Assembly (NCBI RefSeq): GCF_003002065.1
Contig: NZ_PVZG01000001.1
Span: 496,001-560,000 of the forward strand
Length of the DNA: 64,000 nt
Direction: 5' to 3'
DNA from: Pseudosporangium ferrugineum
Lineage (GTDB): Bacteria > Actinomycetota > Actinomycetes > Mycobacteriales > Micromonosporaceae
Positions 9,955 to 17,594 of the stretch are shown in pieces. The first letter of the stretch is position 1. Each line of letters begins with the position of its first letter. The position numbers and the translations under genes are program-made. The notes under the pieces were generated by a model. That model saw only the letters and a program-made list of their open reading frames with translations, was not told the origin of the DNA and ran no database searches.

Positions 9955-11517
9955 GTGCGCACCAGAGCCATCGTCACCGCGACCACACTGGCCGCCTCGG
10001 CCGCGCTGGCCGCCCCCGCCGCAGCCCAGGCAGCCGAGCCGCAGCCGGTCACCCCGGCGCTCGCCGTCAGCCGGGCCGAGAACGCCGTCGGCAGCCACAA
10101 GGCGGCCTTCGCCGCCGGTGCGGCGGACACGTTCTCGAAGCGCAACGTGCTGGTCGAGAAGAACGGCGCGAGCCACGTCCACATGCACCGCGCGTACCGG
10201 GGACTCCAGGTCATCGGCGGTGACGTGATCGCCCACCTGGACACCAGCGGCGCGCTGAGCGCCGTGACCAAGACCCAGCTCGCGCCGCTGACGCTGGCCG
10301 CGACGCCGACCCTGAGCGCCGCCAAGGCGGTCAGCGCGGCGTCGAAGGCCCTCGGCGGCAAGGCCACCCCCGGCGCCACCACCACGCTCGCCGTCGACGC
10401 GCTGCCCGCCACGCCGGTGCTGGTGTGGCGCACGGTGATCACGGTGCCCGACGCGGCCGGCGGGGAGGGCGTCACCCACGTGCTGGTGGACGCGCACTCC
10501 GGCAAGGTCGTCGACAAGTGGGCCGACGTGCAGACCGTCGAGGGCTCCGGCACCGGCTACAACGTCGGCACCGTGCCGCTGGACACCACCAAGTCCGGCT
10601 CGACGTACCAGCTCAAGGACCCGGTCCGGGGCGGCACCTACACGACCGACATGAACAACCGGCGCATCGGCCAGGGCCAGATCTTCACCGACCCCGACAA
10701 CGTCTGGGGCACGGGCACGCTCAGCAACGATCAGACGGTGGCCGTGGACGCGCAGTACAGCGTGGCCGAGACCTGGGACTACTACCTGGAGAAGTTCGGC
10801 CGCTCCGGCATCGCCGGCGACGGCAAGGGCAGCTACAACAAGGTGCACTACGGCAACCGGTACAACAACGCCGGCTGGTCCGACAGCTGCTTCTGCATGA
10901 TCTACGGTGATGGCGACGGCACCACCTTCGGCCCGTTCACCTCGCTGGACGTCGGCGGCCACGAGATGACCCACGGCGTCACGTCGCGCACGGCGGGCCT
11001 CGTCTACAGCGGAGAGTCCGGCGGCCTCAACGAGTCGATGAGCGACATCTTCGGCACCCTGGTCGAGTTCCACTCGAACAACGCCAAGGACGTCGCCGAC
11101 TACCTGATCGGCGAGACCATCCTGCTCGACCACACCCCGCTGCGCTACATGGACGACCCGTCCAAGGACGGCGCCTCGGCCAAGTGCTGGAGCAGCCGGG
11201 TCGGCAGCCTCGACGTGCACTACTCGTCGGGCGTCGGCAACCACGCCTTCTTCCTGCTCGCCGTGGGCAGCGGCGCGCACACCATCAACGGTGTCGCGTA
11301 CAACAGCCCGACCTGTGACGGCAGCACGGTCGCCGGCATCGGCAACGACAAGGCCGGCGCCATCTTCTACAAGGCGCTGACGACCTACATGACCTCCAAC
11401 ACCAACTACTCCCAGGCCCGTACGGCGACCCTGAACGCTGCCCGCGACCTGTACGGCGCCGGCAGCGCCGAGTACAACGCGACGGCGGCCGCCTGGACCG
11501 CGGTCAGCGTCGCCTGA
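9955..11517 (+). CDS. Secreted M4 (thermolysin) family metalloprotease
   Basis: 520-aa preproprotein. A signal peptide (residues 1-27, ending AAAQAA) is followed by an FTP/PepSY propeptide region (about 30-195) and the mature peptidase. The zinc site HEMTH is at residues 336-340, with the third ligand Glu360 in GGLNESMSD, the standard M4 spacing; the distal catalytic His lies in LDVHYSSGVGNHAFF. It cleaves proteins outside the cell at bulky hydrophobic residues. GTG 9955 follows GAGAGGAGA. The upstream region has an A/T-richer promoter stretch, and a strong hairpin follows the gene. The M36 protease further along carries a related propeptide. Confidence 0.95.
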   Translation: MRTRAIVTATTLAASAALAAPAAAQAAEPQPVTPALAVSRAENAVGSHKAAFAAGAADTFSKRNVLVEKNGASHVHMHRAYRGLQVIGGDVIAHLDTSGALSAVTKTQLAPLTLAATPTLSAAKAVSAASKALGGKATPGATTTLAVDALPATPVLVWRTVITVPDAAGGEGVTHVLVDAHSGKVVDKWADVQTVEGSGTGYNVGTVPLDTTKSGSTYQLKDPVRGGTYTTDMNNRRIGQGQIFTDPDNVWGTGTLSNDQTVAVDAQYSVAETWDYYLEKFGRSGIAGDGKGSYNKVHYGNRYNNAGWSDSCFCMIYGDGDGTTFGPFTSLDVGGHEMTHGVTSRTAGLVYSGESGGLNESMSDIFGTLVEFHSNNAKDVADYLIGETILLDHTPLRYMDDPSKDGASAKCWSSRVGSLDVHYSSGVGNHAFFLLAVGSGAHTINGVAYNSPTCDGSTVAGIGNDKAGAIFYKALTTYMTSNTNYSQARTATLNAARDLYGAGSAEYNATAAAWTAVSVA

Positions 11518-11535
11518 TCCCAGCCACCCCTCCGC

Positions 11536-11563
11536 GGGGCCGCGCGCCACGGCGTGCGGCCCC
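11536..11563 (+). terminator. Hairpin terminator after the M4 protease gene
   Basis: GGGGCCGCGCGCC pairs with GGCGTGCGGCCCC (13 pairs including one G-U), beginning 18 bp after the stop codon and ending in CGCCTTGCG. There is no long U-tract, as is common in actinomycetes. Confidence 0.7.
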
Positions 11564-11588
11564 GCCTTGCGTGGAGATAATCAACACC

Positions 11589-11852
11589 GTGACCAATTGG
11601 GAGTACGCACGCCTCGAATACCGCGCCGCGGGCACGTTCGGCGCGGACCGGTTCATGGACTGGACGGCGACGTTCCACCACCCGGGCGGGGTACTGCGCT
11701 GGGGAACCGACGAACGCTTCGACGACCTGCGCCACCTCAACCGCGCGGGCGCGGCCGGCTGGCAGGCCTACGACCGGGCCGCCATCCACGTCATCAACGA
11801 GCCGCACCGGCTCCACGGCGTCACGTATTCCATGCGGCGCCCCGTGCCGTAG
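11589..11852 (+). CDS. Conserved-looking small hypothetical protein
   Basis: 87-aa acidic/aromatic cytosolic protein of unknown function, opening VTNWEYARLEYRAAG and containing FMDWTATFHHPGG, LNRAGAAGWQAYDR and a C-terminal YSMRR. The NxxGxxGW pattern resembles short actinobacterial proteins that are annotated only as hypothetical. GTG 11589 is preferred because GGAG at 11573-11576 lies about 12 bp upstream; the longer frame from 11571 would place that ribosome site inside the gene. Coding bias is strong in this frame. It follows the M4 protease hairpin and ends just before a repeat array. Confidence 0.6.
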   Translation: MTNWEYARLEYRAAGTFGADRFMDWTATFHHPGGVLRWGTDERFDDLRHLNRAGAAGWQAYDRAAIHVINEPHRLHGVTYSMRRPVP

Positions 11853-11874
11853 GCCACTCGCCCGCCGCCGCCCG

Positions 11875-12034
11875 GCCGGGCTTGCGGATCGGCCGGGCTT
11901 GCGGATCGGCCGGGCTTGCGGATCGGCCGGGCTTGCGGATCGGCCGGGCTTGCGGATCGGCCGGCTGGCTTTGCGGGACCGGCTGGCTTTGCGGGACCGG
12001 CTGGCTTTGCGGGACCGGCTGGCTTTTGCGGGCC
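11875..12034. repeat. Two adjoining tandem arrays (17 bp x5, 18 bp x4)
   Basis: Five perfect copies of GCCGGGCTTGCGGATCG at 11875, 11892, 11909, 11926 and 11943 pass directly into three perfect and one altered copy of GGCTGGCTTTGCGGGACC (11963, 11981, 11999, 12017). The two units are related, so one array probably evolved from the other. They lie between convergent genes and end 5 bp before the deacetylase stop codon. Confidence 0.9.
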
Positions 12035-12038
12035 GGTT

Positions 12039-12872
12039 CTAGATGTAGTCCTCGAGGAGGGCCGGGGTCAACCCGGCCTTGTGGATGGCGCGCAGCGCGG
12101 AGAGGAAGTCCTTCACGAACGCCTCGCGGAAGTGCATGAGGATGATGTCGCCCGGCTTGACCCGCTTGCCCTCCTGGTAGCGCACCTTCCCCTTGTGGAC
12201 GGTCTCCTTCCACATGAAGGCCGCCTTCATCCCGCAGTCGTGCGCCGCGCGCAGCGTCGTCGCGTCCTTGTTGCCGAACGGCGGGCGGAACAGCACCGGG
12301 CGGCGGTCGTACCACTTCGCCAGCCGGTCCGCGGAACCACAGATCTCGCGCTTCTGGAACGCGTACGACTTGCCCCGCAGGTTGTTGTGCGTGATCGTGT
12401 GCGACTCCACCACCGCGCCGGCGGCGATCATCGGCCGGAAATAGTCCGGATTGTCCTTGATCGCATTGGTGGTCAGGAACAATGTCACGGGTACGCGCGC
12501 AGCCGCGATCAGCTTCGGCGCCTCGGGATGCTTGAGGAAGCCGTCGTCGATGGTCAGGAACGCCACCTTCTGGGTCGTCGGGATCCGCAGCAGATAGGGC
12601 ACGCTCCCGCCGGGCGGCAACGCGATCTTCTCCGCCGCCGGGGCCGGCCCGAACACGGGAATGTCGGAGTCCCGCCAGCCGTCGTGCTGCCGGTCGGGTC
12701 TCGTGCCGGACGGCGCCCCCGCCGACGGCCCGGGAGCGGCCGAGTGCGACGGGGCACCCCCGGCGCGTCCCGCCTCGCCGCGACCGGCCTCGTCGCCGGC
12801 TCCGTCACCGGCTGAACACCCTGCCAGGACGAGGGCCGCCGTCACCGCCGTGAGCGTACGCAAGATCGACAT
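12039..12872 (-). CDS. Polysaccharide deacetylase lipoprotein (NodB domain)
   Basis: 277-aa predicted lipoprotein. The start ATG 12872 gives a signal peptide with lipobox LVLAGC (MSILRTLTAVTAALVLAGC); the frame extends upstream without a signal. After a disordered Gly/Ala/Pro linker, the NodB domain contains TIDDGF (motif 1, catalytic Asp and metal Asp), SHTITHNN (motif 2, metal His pair) and RPPFGN (motif 3). Such enzymes remove acetyl groups from cell-wall or extracellular glycans. Phe is replaced by Ile in motif 1, which is tolerated in the family. No glycan gene cluster flanks it. Confidence 0.87.
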   Translation of the reverse strand: MSILRTLTAVTAALVLAGCSAGDGAGDEAGRGEAGRAGGAPSHSAAPGPSAGAPSGTRPDRQHDGWRDSDIPVFGPAPAAEKIALPPGGSVPYLLRIPTTQKVAFLTIDDGFLKHPEAPKLIAAARVPVTLFLTTNAIKDNPDYFRPMIAAGAVVESHTITHNNLRGKSYAFQKREICGSADRLAKWYDRRPVLFRPPFGNKDATTLRAAHDCGMKAAFMWKETVHKGKVRYQEGKRVKPGDIILMHFREAFVKDFLSALRAIHKAGLTPALLEDYI

Positions 12873-13011
12873 GGTCCGACATCGTGGCGGTTGCGGTGTC
12901 AGACCCCCGTGAAGTGCCATTGAGCAGTGGGAATGTGACGTACCGTCATCGCGGCCGGCGTTGTCCACAATGGCGGAGCGGGCGCATCGGGTTTCTGGTT
13001 AGGCTCGCTGC

Positions 13012-13905
13012 GTGACTGATCAGGATTCGGCCGTACGGATCGGCTTCATGTTCGATCGCGAGCGCGCCCCCGAGGAACTCCCCGGTTTCGCCCGCGACCT
13101 CGAAGCGGCCGGCGCGGACGACCTGTGGGTGGTCGAGGACCTCGGCTGGGCCGGCTCGGTGAGCGCCGCCGCCCTGGCCCTCGCGGCGACCGAGCGGCTC
13201 CGCGTGGGCATCGGCATCGCACCGGTCCCGCTGCGCAACCCCGCCCTGCTGGCCATGGAGCTCGCCACGCTGGCCCGGGTGCATCCCGGCCGGCTGGTCG
13301 CGGGCCTGGGCCACGGCGTGCCGGAATGGATGCGCAAGGTCGGCGCCGAGTCACCCGCCAAACTCGCCCTGCTCGAGGAGACCCTGCACGCCGTCCGCGA
13401 CCTCCTCGACGGCCGCACGGTCACCCGGCACGGCCGCACGGTCACCATCGACGGCCTGACGCTGGTCCACCCGCCCACCCAGCCGCCACCCCTGGTCACC
13501 GGCGTCGTGCGCCCCCGCTCCCTGGAGCTCTCCGGCCGATCGGCGGACGGCACGATCCTGGCCGAGGGCACCGGCCCCGGCCGCCTCACGGAAGCCCTCA
13601 CCCACATCAACCGAGGCCGCGCCGCCGGCGACCGCCCCGCCCACGAAGTGATCGTCTTCGCCTTCCTCCACACCGACGACGACCCCACCCGAGCAACCCG
13701 AACAACCGCCGACATGGTGAACGGCCAGGCCGCCTGGATGGGCGTACCCCCCGCCGACCTCTTCACCCTCATCGGCCCGGCAAGCGAGATCCCGGAGCAC
13801 GTGGCAGCCCTCCACGAGGCGGGAGCAACAACGGTGGTGCTGAGACCCCTCGGCCCGGATCCCCTCGGCCAGGCCCGAACGGCGCTCGAAGCCCTCGACC
13901 GCTGA
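13012..13905 (+). CDS. LLM-class flavin-dependent oxidoreductase
   Basis: 297-aa luciferase-like TIM-barrel protein using FMN or F420. Visible family features are the opening IRIGFMF-type strand (here VRIGFMFDRERAPEEL), LWVVEDLGWAG, the VGIGIAPVPLRNPALLAMELATLARV region and GRLVAGLGHGVPEWMRKVGA. The substrate is unknown. GTG 13012 is the first codon after a compact upstream gap shared with the divergent deacetylase gene. The 3' end of the frame becomes rich in CCGA/ACAA codons, a milder codon bias than neighbouring genes. Confidence 0.85.
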   Translation: MTDQDSAVRIGFMFDRERAPEELPGFARDLEAAGADDLWVVEDLGWAGSVSAAALALAATERLRVGIGIAPVPLRNPALLAMELATLARVHPGRLVAGLGHGVPEWMRKVGAESPAKLALLEETLHAVRDLLDGRTVTRHGRTVTIDGLTLVHPPTQPPPLVTGVVRPRSLELSGRSADGTILAEGTGPGRLTEALTHINRGRAAGDRPAHEVIVFAFLHTDDDPTRATRTTADMVNGQAAWMGVPPADLFTLIGPASEIPEHVAALHEAGATTVVLRPLGPDPLGQARTALEALDR

Positions 13906-13979
13906 CGGCCGGCCGGCCCGCTCGGCGCTCTCTCGGTGCGGCCGCTCCCGCCCGCCTACGACCACCGCCCGGCCGGCCG

Positions 13980-14215
13980 CCTCACTGCCCTGCGCCGCTC
14001 CACCCGCCAGCGCTCCACCCGCCACCTCAGCGCCCTGCCCCGCTCCACCCACCACCGGCTCCACCCGCCACCTCAGCGCCCGGACCGCTCCACCGACCGC
14101 CTCAGCGCCCTGCCCCGCTCTACCCGCCACCGCCCCAATCACCGCCTCAGCGCCCGGACCGCTCCACCCACCACCGCCCCACCCACCACCGCTCCACCCG
14201 CCCCCGGCTCTACCC
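13980..14215. repeat. Degenerate C-rich repeats (CGCTCCACCC / CCTCAGCGCCC)
   Basis: The 400-bp gap between the flavoenzyme and the next methyltransferase is mostly a patchwork of the words CGCTCCACCCGCCAC, CACCACCGCTCC and CCTCAGCGCC(C/T)(T/G)G, with irregular spacing. Strand asymmetry is strong (C on +, G on -), so long open frames exist in several registers and are not credible genes. No promoter element or hairpin stood out apart from the AGAAAGGA ribosome site near its end. Confidence 0.65.
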
Positions 14216-14308
14216 GCCGCCGCTCCCTCCTCGCCGCAGCCCTTCTTTCCCGGCCGCCGGGATCGCGGCCGGGCAGCGCGGCCCTCGCGGCAGAGGTAGA
14301 AAGGACCG

Positions 14309-14974
14309 ATGACGTCCGAGCGACAGCAGCCCCCGCCCGGCCACCAGTTCGGTGACCGCCCGCCGACCAGCCATGAGCGCAGAACGGGCCGGCCATGGGA
14401 CGCGTCGTACCACGACGGCCCCGCGCCCTGGGACATCGGCGGCCCACAACCCGCGGTAGTGCGCCTCGCCGCCGCCGGCGGGTTCACGGGCGCGGTCCTG
14501 GATTCCGGCTGCGGAACCGGCGACAACGCCCTGCACCTCGCCGCGCCGGGACTGGCGGTCGTGGGCGTCGACGTGGCCGGGACCGCCCTGGCCACGGCCC
14601 GCGCCAAGGCCACCGAACTCGGACTCGTAGCCGAGTTCACCGCCGTCGACGCGTTCCGTCTCGAGCGGCTCGACCGTACCTTCGACACGGTCCTCGACTC
14701 GGGCATGTTCCACACCTGCGACACCGCCGAGCGAACGACGTACGCCGCCAGCCTGGCCCGCGTGACCGGACCCGGCGCCACCCTCTACGTCCTGTGCTTC
14801 AGCGACGAGGGCCCCGGCACGGGCCCCCACCCGGTCACCCGAGCCGATCTGACGGCAACCTTCCACCCCGGCGCCGGCTGGCACCTGACGACCATCGCCG
14901 CGGAACGGATCCGCACAAGATTCCACGACGACCACGGCGCCCCGGCCTGGCTGGCGACCATCAACCGCCTCTAG
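14309..14974 (+). CDS. Class I SAM-dependent methyltransferase
   Basis: 221-aa protein. Motif I is VLDSGCGTGDNALHLA, followed by VVGVDVAGTAL; FDTVLDSGMFHTCD is the motif IV region. The SxMFH element and overall length resemble thiopurine/arsenite-type small methyltransferases. ATG 14309 follows AGAAAGGA at optimal spacing. The acceptor cannot be named, and it shares no operon with its neighbours: repeats lie upstream and the next gene is on the opposite strand. Confidence 0.8.
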   Translation: MTSERQQPPPGHQFGDRPPTSHERRTGRPWDASYHDGPAPWDIGGPQPAVVRLAAAGGFTGAVLDSGCGTGDNALHLAAPGLAVVGVDVAGTALATARAKATELGLVAEFTAVDAFRLERLDRTFDTVLDSGMFHTCDTAERTTYAASLARVTGPGATLYVLCFSDEGPGTGPHPVTRADLTATFHPGAGWHLTTIAAERIRTRFHDDHGAPAWLATINRL

Positions 14975-15236
14975 CGAAACCTTCCCCACGCCCAACGCCG
15001 ATGTCCAACGCCCGGCGGCCGGCAGCCGCCGCGGCCCCCAGGAGGCGCCCCGCCGCTGCGCCTCCCCCGACGGGCGTCCGACCCCAGCCGACAAGTCAGC
15101 GCCCACCCCAGCCGCTTCGGCGAGTCATTCCACCGGCCCCCGTAACCGTCGACGCTGCGCCCCCGCGTCCCTTCGCCCGGCGGCTCGCCAGCGACCCCCG
15201 GCCCTGCAGCCCGCCACCTCCGCCCTCAACCGCCGG

Positions 15237-15785
15237 CTACGACCAGCGCTGCTCCAGGTCGCCGAAGTCCGTCAGGTAGCAGGCGATCTCGCCGGCAGCG
15301 GTGTAGCCGACCCAGGTGAGGTACCGGCCGTCCGAACCCAGACCGAACGCGACCAGGTTCGCACCGCTGTCCGGGTCCGTATAGGTGGCCGCAGGCTCGT
15401 CGCCATCGAACGACAGGTCGGCGATCAGGTCCTCACGCGCCTCATCGTCGTGCAACGCCTCGAACACCTCGGGCGAGCCGAACCCCCCGGTGCCCCCGTC
15501 GACCGGATACACGTAGTCCTCGCCGCTCCGCCGCCCCGGCCGCCACTCCACGACCGGTTCCGGCCGCACGACCACCCGGCCCGCGACCACCTCCCCGTCC
15601 CGAGTCACCACCTCGACGAGGTAGTCGCCGGGCTCCACGGTCTCATCGAACGCATACCGCTCCGCCTCCCCGACGGGAAACCCCATGCCCGGCTCCGCGG
15701 CGATGAGGCGCCCACTCGGCAGCACCAGACGAGCGGCCGGAGCAGCAACGGCACCGGCCAGCGACCGGTTCAGATCAGCACCCAT
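15237..15785 (-). CDS. DUF4241 domain protein
   Basis: 182-aa cytosolic protein. GDYLVEVVTRDGEVVAGRVVV, DYVYPVDGGTGGFGS, an acidic helix (LHDDEAREDLIADL) and the ending ANLVAFGLGSDGRYLTWVGY with YLTDFGDL are hallmarks of DUF4241, a family of unknown biochemical role found around contact-dependent and toxin loci. ATG 15785 follows GGGAGGA at 9 bp; the open frame extends upstream through a Gly-rich artefact produced by the C-rich repeats of the opposite strand. No toxin partner is evident beside it. Confidence 0.7.
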   Translation of the reverse strand: MGADLNRSLAGAVAAPAARLVLPSGRLIAAEPGMGFPVGEAERYAFDETVEPGDYLVEVVTRDGEVVAGRVVVRPEPVVEWRPGRRSGEDYVYPVDGGTGGFGSPEVFEALHDDEAREDLIADLSFDGDEPAATYTDPDSGANLVAFGLGSDGRYLTWVGYTAAGEIACYLTDFGDLEQRWS

Positions 15786-15939
15786 GCCAGCGATCCTCCC
15801 ACCGACGAGCAAGGCCCCACCGAACTGTTTCAAACCTCCGTCAAATCGCACGACCTCCCGTAAAGATCTCCCCAAGAATGGCATGATCAAAAACGAATCG
15901 GGTACGGCCTGAGCATCGCGCAAGGGGCACAATAACGGG

Positions 15940-17085
15940 GTGCGGCAGCTCCAGTTGTTCACCACCTCCCAGCTGGCCGAAATGCGCGACCGTACAGCCT
16001 CGCGCAACCATTCACCATGCAGCGAATCCTTCCGCCGCACCCACGAAAAACACCGAGCCTGGGGCCTCACCCGCCGCCACGCCACCCGCCTACGCCACCT
16101 CACCGAGCGCGCCACCCACCCGCCATCCCCCCACGACGACCGCCACCCCTCCGACCCGTATCGACCGTCCCAAGCAGCCACCCCGAGCCAAGCGCCACCG
16201 CCCCCACCCACCACAAGCCAGACACCGCCCCCACCCACCACAAGCCGGACACCACCTCCACCCACCACAAGCCACACGCCGCCTCCACCCAGCGCAAGCC
16301 GGACACCACCTCCACCAGCCACCGCCAAGCCGCTTGCACCACCCGCCACCAGGCCGCTCGAACCACGATCGCCGATCGTGGAAAACCCATCGTCACCAGC
16401 GCCGACCATCGGGATGCTTGCGCCGTCACTGACAGCCGGAGGAGGATCCGCGCCGACCACTGAGGCGGCCACGCCACTACCAGTGGCCAGCACGGTCGCA
16501 CCGCCACCACCACCGCCACTACCAGCAGCCAGCGCGGGCGCACCGCCGCGACTACCAGCAGCCAGCGCGGGCGCACCACCACCGCCACTGCCACCACCAC
16601 CGCCACCACCGCCAGCGCCAGTGATGCGAAGCGGCGCGCTCTCGGGATGGGCCGGCGAAGGCGTTACAGCAGGCGTCACCACCAGCAGTCCGGGTTCCCA
16701 CCACCAGCGGTGGCCGCTCGGAAATGTGCCACCTTTCGGCGGCCGGAAATGCCGTGTCTTCATCATCACTGGCCCGGAGGTTGACGAATTCGAAATGTCG
16801 TCCTATTCGCTCACCAGAGCTCCTCCCGAAATTGATTCAGGAAAGGAACGAGACAGCGTAGGCGTTCGCCTGGGAAACCGGGAACGCCGCGCCAAGCCGC
16901 CTGCCGGAAGAAGGCTCAATGGCTTCAAGCTGGCCCTGCGGGCGCGGGCCCAGCAGCACGCGGGCGGACCGGAGCGCCCACGCGGACCGGAAGACGGCCG
17001 GGCCGGCCACCTGAGCAGGGCCAGGCACGCCGACGGCATAGGGCACGGGACAAATGAACGCGCGATGGGCGCGCGGGCGCAGTAG
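15940..17085 (+). CDS. Short conserved N-terminal domain with Pro-rich repeat tail (hypothetical)
   Basis: The first ~55 residues (MRQLQLFTTSQLAEMRDRT, then HEKHRAWGLTRRHATRLRHL) look like a genuine small actinobacterial protein: helical, Arg/His-rich, and with normal codon bias. After that the frame becomes PPPPTTSQT-type 9-residue repeats (27 bp units near 16199-16310) and poly-Pro/Ala stretches, then unrelated sequence to 17085. The tail may be real low-complexity protein or a frame kept open by C-rich DNA; the true stop cannot be settled by eye. GTG 15940 lies 12 bp after AAGGGG. Function unknown. Confidence 0.4.
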   Translation: MRQLQLFTTSQLAEMRDRTASRNHSPCSESFRRTHEKHRAWGLTRRHATRLRHLTERATHPPSPHDDRHPSDPYRPSQAATPSQAPPPPPTTSQTPPPPTTSRTPPPPTTSHTPPPPSASRTPPPPATAKPLAPPATRPLEPRSPIVENPSSPAPTIGMLAPSLTAGGGSAPTTEAATPLPVASTVAPPPPPPLPAASAGAPPRLPAASAGAPPPPLPPPPPPPPAPVMRSGALSGWAGEGVTAGVTTSSPGSHHQRWPLGNVPPFGGRKCRVFIITGPEVDEFEMSSYSLTRAPPEIDSGKERDSVGVRLGNRERRAKPPAGRRLNGFKLALRARAQQHAGGPERPRGPEDGRAGHLSRARHADGIGHGTNERAMGARAQ

Positions 17086-17100
17086 GCCGCGCGGGCGCGG

Positions 17101-17272
17101 TGAACGGCGGGCGCAGTGAACGGCGGGCGCAGTGAACGGCGGGCGCAGTGAACGGCGGGCGCAGTGAACGGCGGGCGCAGTGAACGGCGGGCGCAGTGAA
17201 CGGCGGGCGCAGTGAACGGCGGGCGCAGTGAACGGCGGGCGCAGTGAACGGCGGGCGCAGTGAACGGCGGGC
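17101..17272. repeat. 16-bp tandem array, 11 copies (VNTR)
   Basis: TGAACGGCGGGCGCAG is repeated at exact 16-bp intervals from 17101 to 17261; ten copies are identical and the last diverges after GCGC. Because 16 is not a multiple of 3, all three minus-strand frames stay open across it, creating overlapping FTAPAVHCARR-type false proteins. A short run of GAGGT units (around 17279-17307) follows. Confidence 0.95.
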
Positions 17273-17360
17273 GCGCGAGGCGAGGGGAGGTGAGGTGAGG
17301 TGAGGTAAACCAGCGGGCACGCGGTGAACCCACGGGCGGGCACAGGGGCGCGCGGCACGC

Positions 17361-17411
17361 GAGGGCGCACCGCACACGAGGGCGCACCGCACACGAGGGC
17401 GCACCGCACAC
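17361..17411. repeat. 17-bp tandem array, 3 copies
   Basis: GAGGGCGCACCGCACAC is repeated perfectly at 17361, 17378 and 17395. Together with the 16-bp array and GAGGT run it fills the gap downstream of the M36 protease gene, in which no credible gene was seen. Confidence 0.9.
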
Positions 17412-17594
17412 CAGCGCGCACCTGACCAGCCGCACTACCGCGGGCGGACGACGCGCCGGGCTGGGCGTCGGCAGGGACATCGGACCGGCGTCTCCGCCGG
17501 GGCCGGCGGTGATCTCAGGGGGCGGGTGGGCCGGTCCGGGTGGCTGGGCGGGGTGGGGGTACGCGGCCTGGCTGGGCGCGTACCCCCATGGGCG

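Noticed and set aside
15786..16769. N-terminal extension of the DUF4241 gene, Gly/Val-rich
   Set aside because: It is the reverse complement of the Pro-rich repeats; a proper ribosome site and start occur at 15785.
17101..17272. CRISPR array
   Set aside because: Repeats are contiguous with no spacers and no cas genes are present.
16803..17480. Three overlapping minus-strand frames with FTAPAVHCARR repeats
   Set aside because: They arise from the 16-bp tandem array, whose period is not divisible by three, so all frames are open.
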